A DNA stretch of 46,779 nucleotides from an uncultured Clostridium sp. (GTDB lineage Bacteria; Bacillota; Clostridia; TANB77; CAG-508), in NCBI GenBank assembly GCA_900553945.1, contig USFR01000012.1:1-46779 (forward strand), given 5' to 3'. The position numbers and the translations under genes are program-made. The stretch's first letter is position 1; each line of letters begins with the position of its first letter. This document shows, one piece after another, positions 1 to 7,463 of the stretch. Below the pieces are notes generated by a model. The model ran no database searches and had not been told where the DNA came from. It saw only the letters and a program-made list of their open reading frames with translations.

Positions 1-2212
1 TTACTTTATTTGTATCCTTTTCTAAATAATTAACTGTATAACTTAAATCCGTTCTCTTGGTATAGTATAAGTTAATTACATTTCCACTTGTTCCTATTGT
101 TAAAGAATCCTTGTCAACAGAATTAAAATTATATCCATCAATCGAAATCTTCTCATTTGCAGAACTTACAGTAGAACCATAAACCCCTGTTCCAGTTTTA
201 GGCGCATGTAGCACCGTTCCAGTATCCTTTTCCAAATAATTAACCGTATACGGATAACTCTTTAGCTGATAATAATAAGTAACAACAATCTGATCCTCAG
301 TCATAGTACCAGCCTGATTAGAAGGCGTAGCAACAAGCTCATAATACTCAGGAATATCAGTCGCAGGAGAAGCTGTATACGCATCACCAACCCTGCCAGC
401 AATGGTAACATCATCACTCAAACTCGTCGTAGTATCCTTAAGATAATAATGCACTAAAACCGAAGACTTCTTCACCAAATCCTCATACTTTATAACCATA
501 CCGTCAGAATAATCATCATATCTATCATAAGTACTATCAATTTTGATTAAACTTATTCCATTTCCTAAATCTATACTGCTCGAATGAAAACATCCCCCTA
601 CTATGTACTCTCCATCCTTACATTCTGTTACTGAATTTATATTATCTTCATAGTATCCCCCTATTCCTTCTGCCCATTCTATTTCTCCGCTACTACTGTA
701 CTTTATTATCATTCCATCTGAAGAATATCCATCCTTCCTAGTTAACTTTACACCATTTCCTAAATCTATACTACTTGCTCCAAAAAAACCTCCTGCTATA
801 TATCCACCATCTCTAGTGCTTGATACTGATTTTATATTGCATTCATTATAACCTGTACCCCCAATTCCTTTTGTCCATTCTATTTCTCCAATATTATTAT
901 ACTTTATTAACATTCCATAAGCATATCCAGATTCTCTATTATAATTATATAAATTTTCTTGATTTCCTAAATCTATACTTCTTGATTTAAAATATCCTCC
1001 TACTATATATCCTCCATCTGCAGATTCTGCTACTGAATTTATTTCATCATCTAGGTCTCCTCCTATTTCCTTCGCCCATTCTATTTCTCCTGTACTACTA
1101 TATTTTATTATCATTCCATCTTGCCTATAAGTATTAGAACCACTTTCAACTGTACTTGAATTACTTAAACTTACTCCATTTCCTAAGCTTATAGTTCTTG
1201 ACTTATAGGCTCCGCCTACTATATATCCTCCGTCACTGCTTTCTGCTATTGATTGTATATAATCATCTCCACTTCCTCCTATTTCCTTCGCCCATTCTAC
1301 TTCTCCTACACTATTATATTTTATTATCATCCCATCATTAGAATAGTTACTACTAACCTTGTTGCTTAAACTTATTCCGTTCCCCAAATCTATACTACTA
1401 GACGTAAAATTTCCTCCTACTATAAATCCTCCATCTCTGGTTTCTGCTATTGATTGTACACGGTCCTTTCCATCTCCTATTTGCTTCGCCCATTCTGTCT
1501 CTCCGCTACTACTGTACTTTATTATCATTCCAGTAGGTTCATACCTATTATTATTTAGCATTACTCCATTTCCTAAATCTATGTTCTTATTATCACCAGC
1601 GCTAAAACATCCTCCTACTATATACCCTCCATCTTTACTTTCTGTTACTGTTTTTATTTCACTATAGTTGTCTCTAGTTACATCCACTGCTTTTCCCCAT
1701 TCTGCTTGTCCACTGCAATTATACTTTATTATAATTCCAGCATTATACGCATTATTCCTATCTATGGTCATGCCATTTCCTAAATCTATACTATATCCTT
1801 CACTATTTCCTCCTACTATATAACCTCCATCACTACTTTTTGCCACCGTAACTATATTATTATTGTTATATTTTCCAACTCCTATTCCATTTGCCCATAC
1901 TGCTTTAACTCCTTTTTGTTCTGATGTATCTGTTGTATCTGCTGCATATAGTGCAATTCCATTTGAATCATCGTTTTGTGTTTCTTCTGTTTCGTTTTTA
2001 GTTAATGCATGAGCTGATTCATCGCCATTTGTAGCACTTTCATTTCTCTTCAAATTTTGTGTATTTACTTGATTTATGACAATTGCACTTATTGCAGTAA
2101 GCACCATTATTGCTAATACCACAATACTCACAATTTTCTTTTTTGAAATTCCCGTGATTCTTTGTTTAATTGATTTTCTTTCCATAGATTTTGTAGATTG
2201 TTTCTTAGACAT
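1..2212 (-). CDS. Partial secreted/surface protein: seven propeller-type repeats plus MucBP-like domains
   Basis: The frame is open from the ATG at 2212 to the left edge (at least 737 codons), so the C-terminus is missing. AGGAGA at 2220-2225 is the ribosome binding site. Residues about 24-48 are one hydrophobic segment after a Lys/Arg-rich start (signal peptide or anchor), followed by an acidic linker. Residues about 105-575 hold seven repeats of about 67 residues, each with the pattern S-x-DGGYIVGG, then IDLGNG, then GMIIKY, then GE-x-EW; this suggests a seven-bladed beta-propeller. From about 580 come MucBP-like domains (one starting VLVHYYLKD, then YTVNYLEKDT units, the last one cut). Such domains are typical of Firmicutes adhesins. 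A cell-wall anchor would lie outside the window. The adhesin role is inferred from architecture only. Confidence 0.85.
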   Translation of the reverse strand, partial: MSKKQSTKSMERKSIKQRITGISKKKIVSIVVLAIMVLTAISAIVINQVNTQNLKRNESATNGDESAHALTKNETEETQNDDSNGIALYAADTTDTSEQKGVKAVWANGIGVGKYNNNNIVTVAKSSDGGYIVGGNSEGYSIDLGNGMTIDRNNAYNAGIIIKYNCSGQAEWGKAVDVTRDNYSEIKTVTESKDGGYIVGGCFSAGDNKNIDLGNGVMLNNNRYEPTGMIIKYSSSGETEWAKQIGDGKDRVQSIAETRDGGFIVGGNFTSSSIDLGNGISLSNKVSSNYSNDGMIIKYNSVGEVEWAKEIGGSGDDYIQSIAESSDGGYIVGGAYKSRTISLGNGVSLSNSSTVESGSNTYRQDGMIIKYSSTGEIEWAKEIGGDLDDEINSVAESADGGYIVGGYFKSRSIDLGNQENLYNYNRESGYAYGMLIKYNNIGEIEWTKGIGGTGYNECNIKSVSSTRDGGYIAGGFFGASSIDLGNGVKLTRKDGYSSDGMIIKYSSSGEIEWAEGIGGYYEDNINSVTECKDGEYIVGGCFHSSSIDLGNGISLIKIDSTYDRYDDYSDGMVIKYEDLVKKSSVLVHYYLKDTTTSLSDDVTIAGRVGDAYTASPATDIPEYYELVATPSNQAGTMTEDQIVVTYYYQLKSYPYTVNYLEKDTGTVLHAPKTGTGVYGSTVSSANEKISIDGYNFNSVDKDSLTIGTSGNVINLYYTKRTDLSYTVNYLEKDTNKV

Positions 2213-2613
2213 CGCCATTTCTCCTAACCTTTTTTCATACTGCCTTCATTTTAAACATCTATTAAAATTAAGCAATGTCAATAAATTCCATAATTACAGC
2301 CTCTATATTGTCTGTTTGACAACAAATATAAGAAAAAGCTTGCTATATCGACAGTTTTCGACACAGTAAGCTTTTTTCCTTAGTTATTTTATCTTTTTCT
2401 TTACTTTTTTATAACTTTTTTCGACAATTTTAAATTTCTCCTTTACGGAAACTACGTTTCAAGATATTAATTTTGACATTTTCACTAGTCCCAAAATCAC
2501 TCTCCTTCAAAATAACCATACATCTTAAAAATACCAATAATATGCAATCCACAGCCTATCCACAACTCCCAATCTTTATCTGAACAACATTTTGTTACAA
2601 TACAATAAAATTT
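2213..2613. other. Gene-free spacer between ypeB and the surface-protein gene
   Basis: No convincing gene. It contains a hairpin terminator (2333-2376), TGTCGAA-type sites at 2357-2363 and 2420-2426 with a weaker neighbour at 2347-2353, and a small palindrome GAAAC-3-GTTTC at 2448-2460. A TTGACA on the minus strand lies about 40 bases upstream of the surface-gene ribosome binding site, but I could not pair it with a good -10. Confidence 0.5.
2333..2376 (-). terminator. Hairpin terminator downstream of ypeB
   Basis: Arms 2333-2344 and 2365-2376 pair over 12 bp with one G-U wobble. On the minus strand the stem ends in a T run. It lies about 240 bases past ypeB, so it could end that transcript before the surface-protein gene. 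The 20-base loop contains the tandem TGTCGAA-like sites. Confidence 0.55.
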
Positions 2614-3966
2614 CTACATTGTTAATATTCCACCTGGGGTTTCTCTTATTACTAAAATATTCTCTTCTCTTCCGTTTTTTGCGTTTACATATACTAAAAA
2701 TTCTGTTTCATCAATTTTTCCTTTAAATTCATAGCATAAAATTTCTGTTTTCCATTCTGTTGGTATTATTACTAACGATTCGCTTTGTATGTCTAAGTTT
2801 TTGTTTAGTGTTGCTTTTGCTTCTTCTTTTGTAATTGTTGCTACTGTGTCTGTTCTTTCTGTATGTGAGTTTAAATATCCATTTGTTTCAACTCCAAGTA
2901 TTTCTCCGTTATCTAGTGCTATTTTTACTTTTATTAAATCTGGATATACAAGTATGTCTCCTTGTTTATACACATAATTTACTGTTATTATATTTTCTTG
3001 AGTTTGGAAATATGATTCTTGCATATTTGGAAAGTCTATGCTTGCTAAATAGTCTTTTCCTATTTTATTTGCGTCTTCTCTAGTTAAATTTTCTTCAATG
3101 ACTTCTCTGTCTTTATTTAATAAAACTAATTTTCCGCCTTTTACCGATATTGCTATTTCTGTTACTTCTTGATTTTCATCTGTTACTTCAAATTGATATA
3201 CTGCTATATCTCCTTTATCAATTTTGCCTTTTTTGTTGAGATTCTCGGGATTTTTGCCTAAAATTTGTTTTATTTTTTCAACTGCTTCGTCTTCTGTAAT
3301 TTCTGTGTCTGGTAATCCTTTTTTGTCTTGTAGTTCGATATGTTCTGAAAAAGCTCCATCATAAATTAGTCCTTCAAATTCATTAAAGTTTTTATCTATG
3401 TCTGCAAATGATACTTCGTCTAAGTTGTCTACTTGTCTTGTATAGTCTGTTCCTTCATTTTTTTGAATGTCATCCCATGAAATTTCACCTATACTTATTT
3501 TTTCTTCCATGTCATTTAGGCTATCTTTTAATTGAACACTGTATTTGTGTAGCATTTTTAAGTTATCCAATTCTTCTTGAGTTAGTGCTTCTTTGTAAAT
3601 ATTTTTTCTTGATAGTGAATAACTGTATTCACTTACTTGGTTTAAAAATTTGGCTGTTTTGTTTAGTTGCTCAACATTTAAAGGAATTTGTGATAAGTAA
3701 TTTACTGCTGTGTCTGCTTCTTTCCAAACGTGTGTTAAACTTTCTGCTCCGGCTTCACTACTGCTTGAAATTGTTGATTTTGCTAAAAAGTTTTCCACAT
3801 TTTGTACATGTTCTGTTAATTGATATAGTGACATATCATATGAACTGCTTTTTTGTGTTTCGCATTGTTCTTCATTTTGATTCATTTTGTATATTAGGCA
3901 ACCTATTAAAATAACTGATATTATTATTGTCCCTATAAGGGCTCTTGTTTTAAAATCTCTTTTCAT
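2614..3966 (-). CDS. ypeB: Spore germination protein YpeB
   Basis: The 450-residue product has the length and conserved features of YpeB: an N-terminal membrane segment (about 10-26), an N-terminal helical domain with the LAKSTIS, VWKEAD and FLNQVSEYSYSL signatures, and PepSY-type domains in the C-terminal half. YpeB is known to be needed for stability or activity of the cortex-lytic enzyme SleB in spores. AAAGGAG precedes the ATG. In Bacillus and many Clostridia ypeB directly follows sleB; here the upstream neighbour is a divergent glycosyltransferase and no sleB is in the window. The gene supports an endospore-forming host. Confidence 0.93.
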   Translation of the reverse strand: MKRDFKTRALIGTIIISVILIGCLIYKMNQNEEQCETQKSSSYDMSLYQLTEHVQNVENFLAKSTISSSSEAGAESLTHVWKEADTAVNYLSQIPLNVEQLNKTAKFLNQVSEYSYSLSRKNIYKEALTQEELDNLKMLHKYSVQLKDSLNDMEEKISIGEISWDDIQKNEGTDYTRQVDNLDEVSFADIDKNFNEFEGLIYDGAFSEHIELQDKKGLPDTEITEDEAVEKIKQILGKNPENLNKKGKIDKGDIAVYQFEVTDENQEVTEIAISVKGGKLVLLNKDREVIEENLTREDANKIGKDYLASIDFPNMQESYFQTQENIITVNYVYKQGDILVYPDLIKVKIALDNGEILGVETNGYLNSHTERTDTVATITKEEAKATLNKNLDIQSESLVIIPTEWKTEILCYEFKGKIDETEFLVYVNAKNGREENILVIRETPGGILTM

Positions 3967-4011
3967 AATTTCTCCTTTTATTGATATTTTTTTCTTAGTG
4001 CTTATTTTTTA

Positions 4012-4040
4012 TTCACTTTTTTTATTTTTTATGGTATACT
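4012..4040 (+). promoter_or_regulatory. Sigma-A-type promoter for the glycosyltransferase
   Basis: TTCACT at 4012-4017, a 17-base spacer and TATACT at 4035-4040. The predicted start point falls at about 4046-4048, at the edge of the palindrome at 4046-4064. Confidence 0.6.
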
Positions 4041-4045
4041 TTGTC

Positions 4046-4064
4046 TTGAAAACGTTGTTTTCAA
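4046..4064. promoter_or_regulatory. Perfect palindrome, candidate operator
   Basis: TTGAAAACGTTGTTTTCAA has two perfect 8-bp arms around a 3-bp centre. It begins about 5 bases after the -10 box, so it covers the likely transcription start, a classic repressor position. The core partly resembles LacI/CcpA-type operators (12 of 14 positions of a cre-like consensus). The regulator is unknown. Confidence 0.5.
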
Positions 4065-4110
4065 ATTAGGCAATTTTGTTGTCTTTTAGATTAATTTTAA
4101 AGGTGAGCTT

Positions 4111-5241
4111 ATGAAAAAAATTCTTATTTTTTATGGTGCTTATGGCGGTGGTCATTTGTCTGCAGCTAAAGCTATTAAAAATTGTTTAGATAAAAATTAT
4201 CCAGAGTGTGAAACTCTTATGGTTGATTGTGTTGAATATATTAATAAATATTTAAATAAAATTTCTACAACTGCTTATAAGGAGATGGCTAAAAAATTTC
4301 CTTGGATGTGGAAATTTGTATATAATAATTCTGAACATGGAGCTCTTGCAAAGATTTCATCTACTTCAAATAAATTAATGTCAAAAAAACTTAATAATAT
4401 TTTGCAAGAATTTGATCCTGATTTGGTGATTAGTACACATCCTTTTTCTAATCAGATGTGTGCTTATTTGAAAAAAGATAAAAAGATTAGTTGTAAAATT
4501 GCAACAATTTTAACTGATATGGCTCCACATTCTCAGTGGACTGTTGGTTCTGAATATATTGATTACTTTTTTGTTGCAAATAAAGAGATGAAAAATGCTT
4601 TGTCTGATGAGGGTATTGCTGATTTTAAAATTTTTGTTACTGGAATTCCTTTGTCTGAGAGATTTAAAACTGATTTTGATAAAGAGTCAATTTGTAAAAA
4701 TTTTGAGCTTTCTGCTGATAAAAAAACTATTTTATTTTTTGCTGGTGGTGAATTTGGTCTTGGAAGAAAGAGGACAAGTTTTATTTTTAGGGCTTTAATT
4801 CGTTTATTTAAAGATTATCAAATTGTTGCTATTTCTGGAAGAAATAAAAGAATGTTTTCTAAATTTAATAAATTAGTTGAAGGGTATAATGTCTCAGATA
4901 GAGTTAAAGTTTTAGAGTATACTGACAAGGTTCCTGAGCTTATGCATATTTCATCTATTGTTGTTACAAAACCTGGTGGCCTTACAACTACTGAAAGTTT
5001 AGCTTCTGGTTTACCTATTATTGTTGTTAATCCAATTCCTGGTCAAGAGGAAGAAAATGCTGATTTTCTTGTAAGAAATGGTGTTGCAATTTGGATTAAG
5101 GATGATGATAATGTTGCTAGAATTTTGAAAAATTTATATAGACATCCCGAGGTTATTGATGAAATGAAATCTCATATTCCGGAGCTTGCTAAACCTAATT
5201 CTACTGAGGATATTTGCAATGTTTTGATTAATACACTTTAG
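4111..5241 (+). CDS. UgtP/MGDG synthase-like glycolipid glycosyltransferase
   Basis: This 376-residue protein fits the GT28/MGDG-synthase family. The N-terminal domain has GGGHLSAAKAI near residue 13, and the C-terminal donor domain has KPGGLTTTESLASGLPII near residue 293 followed by the NPIPGQEEENADFL region that binds the sugar nucleotide. Family members transfer glucose or galactose from a UDP-sugar to diacylglycerol at the inner membrane face, making glycolipids or lipoteichoic-acid anchors. AAGGTGA precedes the ATG. The gene runs against the local leading-strand direction, diverges from ypeB, and has its own promoter with an overlapping palindrome. Which sugar and acceptor it uses cannot be read from the sequence. 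Confidence 0.85.
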   Translation: MKKILIFYGAYGGGHLSAAKAIKNCLDKNYPECETLMVDCVEYINKYLNKISTTAYKEMAKKFPWMWKFVYNNSEHGALAKISSTSNKLMSKKLNNILQEFDPDLVISTHPFSNQMCAYLKKDKKISCKIATILTDMAPHSQWTVGSEYIDYFFVANKEMKNALSDEGIADFKIFVTGIPLSERFKTDFDKESICKNFELSADKKTILFFAGGEFGLGRKRTSFIFRALIRLFKDYQIVAISGRNKRMFSKFNKLVEGYNVSDRVKVLEYTDKVPELMHISSIVVTKPGGLTTTESLASGLPIIVVNPIPGQEEENADFLVRNGVAIWIKDDDNVARILKNLYRHPEVIDEMKSHIPELAKPNSTEDICNVLINTL

Positions 5242-5334
5242 AATTTTTAAATTATTTCACAGAACAAATCGCCCTACTTTTTATTGAGCTCAGATATTTA
5301 TATAATTCATATTAGATTTTTTTATATATCATTT

Positions 5335-5465
5335 AAAACGAACATTATTTTTATTTTCGATTCCTTGCTTAAAAGATTTTACATAATCCACTAAACTTCG
5401 TTTAGCAGATTATGTAAAAATTTTCAAACTGCGCGTCACTCGAAAATAAAAATAATGTTCGTTTT
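5335..5465. repeat. 131-bp nested palindrome
   Basis: The outer arms 5335-5360 and 5440-5465 are exact 26-bp reverse complements. Inside, 5377-5388 pairs with 5408-5419 (12 bp), then a 2x2 internal loop and a 6-bp apex stem CTAAAC/GTTTAG around TTC. The structure lies just downstream of the glycosyltransferase and at the left end of the Rpn-gene remnant. It may act as a terminator or be the end of a mobile element. Confidence 0.8.
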
Positions 5466-5498
5466 TCTTTTGAAATAAGTCATTATACAATTTTTAAA

Positions 5499-6126
5499 TT
5501 ATAATTTTTCTATTACTTCTCTACTTAATTCAGTTATTTGCATAATTTCATTAATTGAATATTTTTTATCTTTCATATGCTTTGCTATTTTTTTCTTTTC
5601 AATTTCTTGGCCTTCTTTTCTTCCGCTTTTTTTCACCTTCTTCTTTTCCTAGTTGCCTTACTGAAGCTGTTTCCCATACATACTTTTCCCTCAATTCTGC
5701 TATATAACAGGCATGTTCATCTTGACATAATTCATCATATTTCTTTTTAGCTTCTTGTATTGCCTTTATTGTTTCTTCTAATTTCTCATCTTTTTCTTTG
5801 CTATCATCCAATTTCTTCACCTCTAAATCCTTTATAAATTTAATCCAAAGGTTTAAGCTATTATCTTTACTCTTTATTTTCTCTATCTTTGGTAACTCAA
5901 GTATATAAACTTTAATCTTGTCTGTCAAGACTATATTTCCATAATCTTTCTCTCTCATTTCATATTCTGTTAGTATTTTCTTTACTTCTTTGTGCTTTTC
6001 TAATTCAAAATTTGCTACTAATATTGCTTCTAAAAATGATGTTGTTATTGTTTCACTTCCAACACTTCCAAATATTTTTTTAAATATGTAATCATTTGTT
6101 GGCATTAATTTTTTATTTTTTATCAT
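5499..6126 (-). pseudogene. Rpn/PD-(D/E)XK transposase-like gene, frameshifted and internally deleted
   Basis: The start is the ATG at 6126, with AAGGAG at 6135-6140; a longer upstream reading lacks a ribosome binding site. The N-terminus PTNDYIFKKIFG and the segment REKDYGNIVLTDKIKVYILELPK are typical of Rpn-family recombination-promoting nucleases (PDDEXK_2). Two lesions are visible. The segment that normally holds the catalytic Asp and the ExQ motif is missing between residues about 35 and 45. A seven-base run (5627-5633) shifts the frame, so the intact frame stops at 5599 while the family-typical C-terminus (EGQEIEKKKIAKHMKDKK, then SINEIMQITELSREV) continues in the next frame to a stop at 5499. 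The product is almost certainly not an active nuclease. Confidence 0.85.
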
Positions 6127-6440
6127 AACTATTGCTCCTTTCAGTGTAAATGTCCATTTACGTTTACAATTTGTTATTGAATAGAACAAAAGCAGACATT
6201 AATAATATTGGCGCCTATAAAATATTTTAATGTTTTCATCTTTGAGCATACACGAAATTTGCAAAGCAAATTTCTGTGCAATACAAAAAAATGGACACAA
6301 TAATCTTTATGATTATTGGCCCATTTCTTTCGAATATTCAAATAACTATATTGGTTATACTATGTTTTCCTTTTATTGTCAATTATTTTCGCATGACACC
6401 TTTCGACATATTAAAATCTTTTAAGCAAGGAATCTAAAAT
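6127..6440. other. Structured non-coding DNA upstream of the Rpn remnant
   Basis: No gene. It holds short inverted repeats (AAATTTGC/GCAAATTT at 6255-6273; an imperfect stem around 6290-6330) and the right inverted repeat of the element. Two short stretches (6174-6191 and 6266-6280) recur in the same order at 16672-16753. Confidence 0.5.
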
Positions 6441-6484
6441 AAAAAAGAGGAGTTATTCTATTTTTCAGAATTCTCCTCTTTTTT
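6441..6484 (-). terminator. Terminator of the dnaX-ybaB-recR operon
   Basis: AAAAAAGAGGAG (6441-6452) pairs with 6473-6484 over 12 bp. The stem begins within the recR stop codon and is followed on the minus strand by a T-rich tract. An inner TTCT/AGAA pairing extends it. Confidence 0.8.
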
Positions 6485-7083
6485 TATATCTCTCTTCTAC
6501 CTTCCATCGCTTTCATTAATGTTATTTCATCTGTGTATTCTAAGTCGCCTCCAACAGGAATTCCGTGTGCAATTCTTGTTACTTTGATATTGAAAGCTTT
6601 TAGTAATTTGGATAAATAAATTGAAGTTGCTTCTCCCTCTACTCTAGGGTTTGTTGCTATTATTACTTCTTTTATTTCATTATCTCTTATTCTATTTAAT
6701 AATTCTTTTATTTTTATTTCGTCTGGTCCGATTCCATTCAAAGGAGAAATTGTACCATGTAAAACATGATAAACTCCTTTATATTCGTGGGTTCTTTCCA
6801 TTGCCATAATGTCTCTTACATCTTCTACAACGCATATTGTGCTTTGATCTCTTTTTGTATCACTGCATATTGGGCATGGGTCTGTGTCTGAAATGTTAAA
6901 ACATATTGAACAATATTTTAATTTTTGTTTTGCGTCTGTTATTGAGCTTGTAAATTCTTTTATTTCATCATCACTCATGTCTAACATGTGATATGCAAGT
7001 CTTATTGCTGTTTTGTGTCCGATGCTTGGCAATTTTTCAAAACTTTCTATTAATTTTTCTATTGATGGTGAATATGCTGACAT
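6484..7083 (-). CDS. recR: Recombination mediator protein RecR
   Basis: The 199-residue protein has the RecR order: an N-terminal helix-hairpin-helix (SIGHKTAIRLAYHML), a four-cysteine zinc finger (CSICFNISDTDPCPICSD, about residues 57-74), and a Toprim domain from about residue 80 (VVEDVRD, then ATNPRVEGEATS). RecR acts with RecF and RecO to load RecA on gapped DNA. GAGGTG precedes the ATG. It lies 18 bases after ybaB in the usual Firmicutes order SRP RNA-dnaX-ybaB-recR, with a terminator right after it. Confidence 0.97.
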   Translation of the reverse strand: MSAYSPSIEKLIESFEKLPSIGHKTAIRLAYHMLDMSDDEIKEFTSSITDAKQKLKYCSICFNISDTDPCPICSDTKRDQSTICVVEDVRDIMAMERTHEYKGVYHVLHGTISPLNGIGPDEIKIKELLNRIRDNEIKEVIIATNPRVEGEATSIYLSKLLKAFNIKVTRIAHGIPVGGDLEYTDEITLMKAMEGRREI

Positions 7084-7101
7084 TTTTGCACCTCGCTTGT
7101 T

Positions 7102-7449
7102 TTACATTAATCCTGGTATATTAAATTTTCCCATGCTTTCGCTTGCTGCATTGTCTGCTTTTTGGATTGCACCATTTATACATGTTAATATTAAGTCTTG
7201 TAGTGTTTCTATGTCTTCTGGGTCAACTACTTCTTTATTTATTTTTATTTCTTTTATTATTTTTTCTCCTGTTATTTTAACAGATACAACTCCTCCGCCT
7301 ACTGAGTTTTCGAATTCTCTTGCTGATAATTCTTCTTGTGTTTTTTCCATATCTTCTTGCATTTTTTTAGCTTCTTTCATAAGCTTATTTATGTTCATTC
7401 CTCCTGGGAATCCTCCCATTCCACCTGGAAATCCACCTCTTTTTGCCAT
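7102..7449 (-). CDS. ybaB: YbaB/EbfC nucleoid-associated protein
   Basis: The 115-residue product has the family core MNINKLMKEAKKMQEDMEK and ends with an AASESMGKF-type tail. YbaB proteins are small dimers that bind DNA without strong specificity. The N-terminus is Gly/Met/Pro-rich (KRGGFPGGMGGFPGGM), as in many Firmicutes homologues. It sits between dnaX and recR, 14 bases after dnaX, in one transcription unit. Confidence 0.95.
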   Translation of the reverse strand: MAKRGGFPGGMGGFPGGMNINKLMKEAKKMQEDMEKTQEELSAREFENSVGGGVVSVKITGEKIIKEIKINKEVVDPEDIETLQDLILTCINGAIQKADNAASESMGKFNIPGLM

Positions 7450-7463
7450 TTTAAAATTCCTCC

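Larger units (their letters stand above)
5348..6445 (-). mobile_element. Inverted-repeat-bounded segment carrying a decayed Rpn-type gene
   Basis: 5348-5381 recurs in inverted orientation at 6412-6445: 34 bp with one mismatch, including 23 bp perfect (5359-5381 against 6412-6434). The only gene between them is the broken Rpn/PD-(D/E)XK gene, with structured non-coding DNA on either side. Inverted repeats around a transposase-like gene suggest a transposed unit. I could not recognise a target-site duplication, and the right repeat merges into the recR terminator, so the boundaries are uncertain. Confidence 0.45.

Noticed and set aside
2560..2570. DnaA-box-like TATCCACAA downstream of ypeB
   Set aside because: A single near match far from dnaA; clustered boxes at 35.3-35.4 kb explain the origin.
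3408..3914. Long plus-strand hydrophobic frame opposite ypeB
   Set aside because: It is the complement of a well-supported gene, lacks a ribosome binding site, and its Leu/Phe/Cys-rich product is what a Lys/Glu-rich AT-rich gene gives in reverse. The same holds for similar frames opposite dnaX, spoIIE, gyrA and the WG-repeat gene.
5599..5640. Programmed frameshift in the Rpn gene
   Set aside because: The A7 run could in principle be slippery, but the missing catalytic segment makes a functional product unlikely.
6402..6408. TGTCGAA site beside the Rpn remnant
   Set aside because: It is far from a recognisable promoter and sits in decayed element DNA; probably chance.
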